Below are positions 58,524 to 64,000 of a stretch of 64,000 nucleotides of DNA, piece after piece (the first letter of the stretch is position 1; the number at the start of each line of letters is the position of its first letter). The notes beneath the pieces were generated by a model that saw nothing but the letters and a program-made list of their open reading frames with translations, was not told the DNA's origin and ran no database searches. A program made the translations under genes and the position numbers. This DNA comes from Priestia taiwanensis (lineage in GTDB: Bacteria; Bacillota; Bacilli; Bacillales; Bacillaceae_G), in the NCBI RefSeq assembly GCF_014638355.1, contig NZ_BMFK01000002.1:124001-188000 (forward strand), written 5' to 3'.

Positions 58524-60719
58524 CTAGTGCATAATTCGTCTTACAGAATAAATATCCGGAAGTTGCTTCACACGCTCGACCACTTTCTGTAAATGTTGAA
58601 CGTTATGAATCGAAATAGACATATTAATTGTCGCCATTCGGTTACGATCTGTACGACCTGACACAGCCGAGATAAACGTCTTCGTTTCATTCACAGCCGA
58701 TAACACTTCATTTAATAAACCACGACGATCATATCCGGAAATTTCAATATCAACATTGTATTCACGCTCTTGTGTAAAACTACCTTCCCATTCTACTTCT
58801 AATAAACGCTCTCTGACATCATCTTGTTGAACATTCACACAGTCTATACGATGCACCGATACACCACGACCTTTCGTAATGAAACCAACGATGTCATCAC
58901 CCGGTACCGGATTACAACATTTAGACAGACGAATAAGCAAGTTGTCTACACCACGTACACGAATGCCAGAATCACGCTTCTTCGAGCCAGAACCACGCTT
59001 TAGCTCTACAACAACCTCTTCAATAGAGCCTTCTACTTCTAATTCACGTTGGCGACGAATTTTATCCGTTAAACGCGTCGCAATTTGTGCTGCTGTAATG
59101 CCGTTATACCCGACAGCCGCATACATATCTTCTTCATTCGAGAAATGGAACTTCTCTGCAACGCGCTTTAGATTCTCTGACGTTAATATTTCTTTCACAT
59201 CAAAGTCCATTGCTTTAATTTCTTTTTCAACAAGTTCGCGACCTTTTTCCACATTTTCTTCACGACGTTGCTTCTTAAAGAATTGACGTATTTTATTTTT
59301 CGCATGAGATGTTTGCGCTAACTTCACCCAGTCCTGACTCGGCCCATACGAGTGCTTAGACGTTAAGATTTCAATAATATCGCCCGTTTTCAACTTATAA
59401 TCTAACGTCACCATCTTACCATTTACTTTTGCACCGATTGTTTTGTTCCCTACTTCAGAATGGATGCGATATGCATAATCAATCGGCACTGAACCAAGTG
59501 GTAATTCGATTACTTCTCCCTTTGGCGTAAAAACAAATACCATATCAGAGAATAAATCAATTTTAAGCGACTCCATAAATTCTTGGGCATTATTCATATC
59601 ACTTTGCCATTCAAGAATTTCTTTGAACCAGGTCATCTTCGTTTCTAATGTTTGGACTGGATTCATCGTCTTTCCTTCTTTATACGCCCAGTGAGCAGCA
59701 ATCCCGTATTCTGCAATTTGATGCATTTCCTTCGTACGAATTTGTACTTCGAACAGCTCACCTTTTGGTCCAATAACGGTTGTGTGAAGCGATTGGTACA
59801 GATTCGCCTTTGGCATCGCAATATAATCTTTAAATCTACCAGGCATCGGCTTCCAACATGTATGAATAATACCTAATACTGCATAACAATCTTTAATACT
59901 ATCCACAATAACTCGCACAGCTAACAAATCATAAATTTCATTAAACTGCTTATTATCCATAACCATTTTTCGATAAATGCTATAAATATGCTTTGGACGT
60001 CCAGAAATATCGCCTTCAATTTCTACTTCATCTAACTGTACTTCAATTTCGTGTTTCAACTCGTCTAACTGTTGCTCACGTTCAGCACGTTTTCTCTTCA
60101 TTAAATTAACAATGCGGTAATATTGCTGTGGGTTTAAATAACGAAGAGCTGTGTCTTCTAATTCCCACTTAATACGCGAAATCCCTAGACGATGTGCAAG
60201 TGGCGCAAAAATTTCTAACGTCTCATTCGAAATACGGCGTTGCTTCTCCGTTGGCAAATGCTTTAACGTACGCATATTATGCAAGCGGTCTGCAAGTTTG
60301 ATCAAGATAACTCGTATGTCTTGTGCCATTGCAACGAACATTTTCCGATGATTCTCCGCTTGTTGCTCGGCATGCGATTTATATTTAATTTTCCCTAGTT
60401 TCGTCACACCATCAACAAGCATCGCCGCTTCTTTGCCAAATTCACGTTCAATATCTTCAATTGTAACGTCCGTATCCTCCACGACGTCATGCAAAAACCC
60501 TGCCGACACAGTAACTGGATCCATATCGAGATCCGCTAAAATACCCGCAACCTGAATAGGATGAATAATGTATGGTTCACCCGATTTACGATACTGCTCT
60601 TTATGTGCTTCACGTGCAAATTCATACGCATGTTGGACATACAGAACATTCTCTTCATTTAAATATTTACTTACCTTCTCAATAACTTGTTCAGCCGTTA
60701 ACACTTGTTCGTTTGCCAT
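58524..60719 (-). CDS. relA: (p)ppGpp synthetase/hydrolase RelA
   Basis: 731 aa Rel. HD hydrolase (~25-180: HPIQVAGILADL, FLHDVVEDTD), synthetase (~220-340: GRPKHIYSIYRKM, YAVLGIIHTCWKPMPGRFKDYIA), TGS (~390-450), zinc-finger domain (CCNPVPGDDIVGF) and a C-terminal ACT domain. Bifunctional stringent-response enzyme, ribosome-associated when amino acids are short. ATG after AAGGTGATT. Upstream region holds two hairpins. Confidence 0.97.
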   Translation of the reverse strand: MANEQVLTAEQVIEKVSKYLNEENVLYVQHAYEFAREAHKEQYRKSGEPYIIHPIQVAGILADLDMDPVTVSAGFLHDVVEDTDVTIEDIEREFGKEAAMLVDGVTKLGKIKYKSHAEQQAENHRKMFVAMAQDIRVILIKLADRLHNMRTLKHLPTEKQRRISNETLEIFAPLAHRLGISRIKWELEDTALRYLNPQQYYRIVNLMKRKRAEREQQLDELKHEIEVQLDEVEIEGDISGRPKHIYSIYRKMVMDNKQFNEIYDLLAVRVIVDSIKDCYAVLGIIHTCWKPMPGRFKDYIAMPKANLYQSLHTTVIGPKGELFEVQIRTKEMHQIAEYGIAAHWAYKEGKTMNPVQTLETKMTWFKEILEWQSDMNNAQEFMESLKIDLFSDMVFVFTPKGEVIELPLGSVPIDYAYRIHSEVGNKTIGAKVNGKMVTLDYKLKTGDIIEILTSKHSYGPSQDWVKLAQTSHAKNKIRQFFKKQRREENVEKGRELVEKEIKAMDFDVKEILTSENLKRVAEKFHFSNEEDMYAAVGYNGITAAQIATRLTDKIRRQRELEVEGSIEEVVVELKRGSGSKKRDSGIRVRGVDNLLIRLSKCCNPVPGDDIVGFITKGRGVSVHRIDCVNVQQDDVRERLLEVEWEGSFTQEREYNVDIEISGYDRRGLLNEVLSAVNETKTFISAVSGRTDRNRMATINMSISIHNVQHLQKVVERVKQLPDIYSVRRIMH

Positions 60720-60752
60720 GGAATCACCTTTGAAAAATATTTATCTTTCTCC

Positions 60753-60776
60753 TAGACAAGTTCTCTTCCTTGTCTA
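60753..60776. repeat. Hairpin in the relA leader
   Basis: TAGACAAG (60753-60760) and CTTGTCTA (60769-60776); 33 nt before the relA ATG. May cover the ribosome site region in mRNA. Confidence 0.45.
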
Positions 60777-60863
60777 TACTGATACAGCTACCGTTGTTTA
60801 TAAATAGCTCTTTTTTCCCCTTCTTAAAAAGAACCTCATTCAACAATATTTTCACGCTATGAG

Positions 60864-60901
60864 TTATGAAAGACACAGAACTTATTCTGTGTCTTTCATA
60901 A
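60864..60901. repeat. 17-bp perfect hairpin upstream of relA
   Basis: TTATGAAAGACACAGAA (60864-60880), loop CTTA, TTCTGTGTCTTTCATAA (60885-60901). No T-run on the minus side; ~145 nt upstream of the relA ATG. Confidence 0.6.
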
Positions 60902-61078
60902 TTGTTTGCATAATACGAAATTATCACTAATTAAAATGTATACTTTCACCTAGTATATCAAAAAGTTCCTCTATTCGCATCGTTTAATTACTATTTTCCA
61001 TATATTTAATCTCGTCCGTATATAAATACACAGTCTCTCTTGTTTTCCATATTTTATACGCATTTCTTGTATAAAAAA
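60902..61078. other. relA promoter region
   Basis: About 180 AT-rich bases between the apt terminator and the relA hairpin; expected to hold the relA promoter. I cannot pick a single hexamer pair. Confidence 0.35.
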
Positions 61079-61103
61079 AACAGGAAGCAAGTAGCTTCCT
61101 GTT
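61079..61103 (-). terminator. apt terminator
   Basis: AACAGGAAGC (61079-61088) and GCTTCCTGTT (61094-61103); minus exit of eight T. Confidence 0.92.
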
Positions 61104-61111
61104 AGGTAAAA

Positions 61112-61624
61112 TTAATATTTCATTAAGCAAAGAACATCGTATCCATCTAATTTGTCCATACCATTTAAGTATGTAAGTTCGATTAAGAATGCGATACCTA
61201 CTACAATACCACCAAGTTCTTCTACTAACTGAATTGTCGCTTCAATTGTTCCACCTGTTGCAAGTAAGTCATCTGTAATTAATACACGTTGACCTGGTTT
61301 AATTGCATCTTTGTGAATTGTTAAGTAGTCTGTTCCGTATTCTTTTTCGTATCCTTTTTGGATTACTTCACGTGGAAGTTTCCCTGGCTTACGAACTGGT
61401 GCGAAACCAACTCCTAATGAGTAAGCTACTGGGCAACCAATAATGAAACCACGCGCTTCTGGTCCAACGATTAAGTCTACTTGCTTTTCTTTTGCATATT
61501 TAACGATTTCATCTGTCGCATATCTATATGCTTCACCATCATTCATTAATGGTGAAATATCTTTAAATTGTACCCCTTCTTTCGGATAATTAGGTACAAC
61601 TGCAATATATTGTTTTAAATCCAT
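61112..61624 (-). CDS. apt: Adenine phosphoribosyltransferase
   Basis: 170 aa. [17 protein letters not shown] near the start, [12 protein letters not shown], and the PRPP motif [13 protein letters not shown]. Makes AMP from adenine, so recycles adenine released by mtnN. 30 nt after recJ; the recJ-apt-relA order is Bacillus standard, but here a terminator separates apt from relA. Confidence 0.96.
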   Translation of the reverse strand: MDLKQYIAVVPNYPKEGVQFKDISPLMNDGEAYRYATDEIVKYAKEKQVDLIVGPEARGFIIGCPVAYSLGVGFAPVRKPGKLPREVIQKGYEKEYGTDYLTIHKDAIKPGQRVLITDDLLATGGTIEATIQLVEELGGIVVGIAFLIELTYLNGMDKLDGYDVLCLMKY

Positions 61625-61654
61625 CTTTTAATTGCCTCCTCATAATGGCTAACG

Positions 61655-63973
61655 TTACTTTAATGCTTCAAACCATTCTTTTAGTTCTTGATAAGAAGAA
61701 TAAAGCAACTCATTTTCTAATTTCATTTTTGCTTGCTTGTTTTGGTATGTCGGTGATTCTAACAAGTCACGCTTTACCGCTTTGTTCACTAGTGTCACGA
61801 CACCATCGTCTATTGTAACAAATTCTAACTCAAAAAACACCTGTGTCATGAAAGTTAATGTTTCTTTTGACCATCCTTTATGCTTTAACACTTGTTCAGC
61901 CTGTCGTTTCATATGGAAAGGGCTATATTTCATCAAGAATCCATAATACCATTTGAAATGGTCACGCGTCGGATTCGTTTCAAATAGATGCGTTTCCTGC
62001 GTGGCAAACATCGTATAAATTCTTGAAGGATATCCATTCTCAAATAACGCACGCATGACATCTTCTGACGATGGTAAATCAAGAAAGACAACATTTTTGT
62101 TTAGCAATTCGATATGCGAAGCTTCTTCAACTGAATCAATAAAATAAAAACATTCTTCATAGCCATTAATATGGCTACTCGTTGACTCCTGGAAAGCAAT
62201 AATACAAAGTGAGTCTTTCTCTACCGAAGAAATGACTTTCTGTATATCTTTACTTCCTCTCACATCAAACAATTGCCAATCATCTACGCGAATATCCTTC
62301 ATCATTAGTTGTGGCTTTTTGATATTATTCCATTCATTAATTGATAATTCACCTAAAACGGATACTTTCGCCTCTTTCGAAAGATGATCATAAACAGCTC
62401 CAAATCCAAATCCTACTGTATCTAACGAAGTTCCGTTATCACACAGCGTCATTTTCAGATGATTTCCATTTCCGCCAATTTTGCGAATACCATCTGCATG
62501 TGCATCACAAATCATCACATACGGCTTTGGATTACCAACCCCATACGGAGCAAGCATCTTCATTTGTTCAATTACTTCTAACGTAACCTCTTCTACCGTA
62601 CACTCTAAGTCAACTTCCATCGTAGGAATGAAATCCTCTTCTGTTAATTGTTCATTTGCGAAAGCATTCAAACGATTACGCAGTTCATCTACATCATCCA
62701 TACTTAACGTCATACCAGCCGCCATCGGATGACCACCAAAGTGTGGTAAAATGTCTCGGCAATCAGATAAGTTGGCAAACAAGTCAAATCCGCGAATACT
62801 ACGAGCAGAACCTTTTGCTATTCCTTTTTCCGCATCAATACCAAGAACAATTGCCGGACAACTATATTTATCAACAAGTCTCGAAGCAACAATTCCGATG
62901 ACACCGACATTCCAGCCTTCTTTTGCTAATACAAGAACGCTGCCATTTTCTACGTAATTATTTGCTTCTACTTCTGCAATAGCTTCTTCCGTAATCGTAT
63001 TTACAATTTGTTGACGTTCTTTATTTAAACTATCGATAAATTCCGCAATACTTTCCGCTTCTTCTGTATCCTCTGTTAATAATAAATCAACCGCAGGATG
63101 TGCTGATTGCAAACGTCCAACTGCATTAATACGCGGTCCTATTGAGAAACCTATACTCTCTTCAGACAATTCTTTTCCATTCAAACCACAAATAGATAAT
63201 AACGCCTTCAAACCAATATTTTTCGTATGTTGTAACCGTGCAATACCTTCCTTCACAATTAAACGATTCTCATCATGTAATGGTACTAAATCTGCTACCG
63301 TACCAATCACTGCGAGTTCTAATAAATGTTCTGGCAAACGTCCAAGGAGCGCATGTGCTACTTTAAATGCAACACCTACCCCGGCCAGTTCCTTAAACGG
63401 ATAAGCAGACCCATCCATTTTCGGATGAATAATGGCATATGCATCTGGTACAACTGGTGGTACTTCATGATGATCGGTAATAATTAAATCCATGTCTAAT
63501 TCTTTTGCTAATGCAGCTTCATTCACCGCAGATATTCCTGTATCAACTGTTATGATAATAGAATATCCCATCTCCTTCGCACGACGGAACGCTCCCTCAT
63601 TCGGGCCATACCCTTCTGTAAAGCGATTCGGTATATAAAAATCAACATTGGCATGTAACTCTTTGAGCGCTGTCATTAGAACAGTAGTACTACTCACGCC
63701 GTCCGCATCATAATCTCCATATACTAATATCTTTTCGTTCTGTGCAATTGCATCCTTTATACGAGTAACAGCTTTCTCCATATCTTCTAATAGAAACGGA
63801 TCGTGAAATGTTTCTTCGTGATTTAGAAATGACCTTGCTGTTTCTGATGTTTCAAATCCACGCTGTACAAGCAACGAAGAAATAAGAGATGTTATACCAA
63901 GTTCATGGGATAAACGCTCTACTTTCTCTTTATCCATTTCTTTCTTTAACCAACGTGCTTTCGCCTGTAACAA
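61655..63973 (-). CDS. recJ: Single-stranded-DNA exonuclease RecJ
   Basis: 772 aa from TTG 63971-63973 (AGGGGTGAT upstream; a TTG five codons earlier overlaps the site). DHH motifs VYGDYDADGVSSTTVL and IITDHHEVPP, IGPRINAVGRL, then FGGHPMAAGMTL (DHHA1), OB domain and a ~200-aa C-terminal extension normal in Bacillus RecJ. 5'-3' exonuclease in repair. The gene is complete; upstream 27 nt reach the window edge. Confidence 0.95.
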   Translation of the reverse strand: MLQAKARWLKKEMDKEKVERLSHELGITSLISSLLVQRGFETSETARSFLNHEETFHDPFLLEDMEKAVTRIKDAIAQNEKILVYGDYDADGVSSTTVLMTALKELHANVDFYIPNRFTEGYGPNEGAFRRAKEMGYSIIITVDTGISAVNEAALAKELDMDLIITDHHEVPPVVPDAYAIIHPKMDGSAYPFKELAGVGVAFKVAHALLGRLPEHLLELAVIGTVADLVPLHDENRLIVKEGIARLQHTKNIGLKALLSICGLNGKELSEESIGFSIGPRINAVGRLQSAHPAVDLLLTEDTEEAESIAEFIDSLNKERQQIVNTITEEAIAEVEANNYVENGSVLVLAKEGWNVGVIGIVASRLVDKYSCPAIVLGIDAEKGIAKGSARSIRGFDLFANLSDCRDILPHFGGHPMAAGMTLSMDDVDELRNRLNAFANEQLTEEDFIPTMEVDLECTVEEVTLEVIEQMKMLAPYGVGNPKPYVMICDAHADGIRKIGGNGNHLKMTLCDNGTSLDTVGFGFGAVYDHLSKEAKVSVLGELSINEWNNIKKPQLMMKDIRVDDWQLFDVRGSKDIQKVISSVEKDSLCIIAFQESTSSHINGYEECFYFIDSVEEASHIELLNKNVVFLDLPSSEDVMRALFENGYPSRIYTMFATQETHLFETNPTRDHFKWYYGFLMKYSPFHMKRQAEQVLKHKGWSKETLTFMTQVFFELEFVTIDDGVVTLVNKAVKRDLLESPTYQNKQAKMKLENELLYSSYQELKEWFEALK

Positions 63974-64000
63974 GCTATCACCCCTCAACCAACCTATTAT

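Noticed and set aside
59652-60351. Plus-strand ORFs within relA
   Set aside because: Shadows of a well-conserved minus-strand gene.

Overview
The window looks like chromosomal DNA of a low-GC, spore-forming Bacillus, most likely a member of the Bacillus cereus group or a close relative. Reasons: sporulation genes (sda, an uninterrupted sigK, sspH, an rsfA-family regulator), the conserved Bacillus order recJ-apt-relA-dtd / hisS-aspS-tcdA / cymR-iscS-mnmA-yrrB-recD2 / alaS-yrzL-ruvX-yrzB-mltG-trmR-trhP1-trhP2-udk-greA-pbpI-yrrS / mtnN / sda-yqeG-yqeH, and a dispersed-repeat-like segment near 41.3 kb whose translation I associate with B. cereus-group genomes. Most genes lie on the minus strand, so the natural reading direction is from 64 kb down to 1. 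I see no rRNA, tRNA, insertion sequence, prophage or CRISPR array.

Layout, low to high coordinate. 0-3.2 kb: the start of yqeH, yqeG, sda with an upstream DnaA-box cluster, psd and sigK. 3.2-8.1 kb: a DUF1963 protein, the reverse-transsulfuration pair mccB/mccA, mtnN, a YfiT/BstA-like DinB protein and a DUF2536 protein. 8.1-20.6 kb: housekeeping genes for peptidoglycan synthesis (pbpI, mltG), transcript cleavage (greA), uridine salvage (udk), wobble-uridine tRNA modification (trhP1, trhP2, trmR) and alaS with an alanine T-box. 20.6-30.3 kb: a less conserved block with an AI-2E-type permease, bioB, bioY under a BirA operator, chbG, a signal peptidase, two tandem CPBP proteases, a Tubby/LURP-like membrane protein and a repeat-rich YhgE/Pip protein with two TetR-type operators. 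30.3-41.2 kb: two small genes, recD2, yrrB, a PAP2 protein, a HemAT-type sensor, mnmA, iscS, cymR, rarA and one unknown gene. 41.2-48.3 kb: an accessory stretch with an orphan leader/repeat RNA, a hydrolase, a membrane glycosyltransferase, a DUF350 protein and an NhaC-family antiporter preceded by three consecutive tyrosine T-boxes. 48.3-52.5 kb: thiC with a TPP riboswitch, sspH and an rsfA-family gene. 52.5-64 kb: tcdA, aspS-hisS with a T-box, a YrzK-like small gene, a cell-wall amidase, dtd, relA, apt and recJ.

Themes. Transcript-level control is dense: five T-boxes, one TPP riboswitch and many intrinsic terminators with T-runs. tRNA biology is heavily represented (alaS, aspS, hisS, dtd, mnmA with its sulfur donor iscS, tcdA, trmR, trhP1/2, relA). 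Sulfur metabolism is linked through mtnN, mccA/mccB, cymR and iscS. The strongest unusual signals are the triple tyrosine T-box, the orphan leader/repeat at 41.3-41.7 kb, the sda leader arrangement, a possible small RNA between greA and pbpI, and the YhgE/CPBP membrane block.
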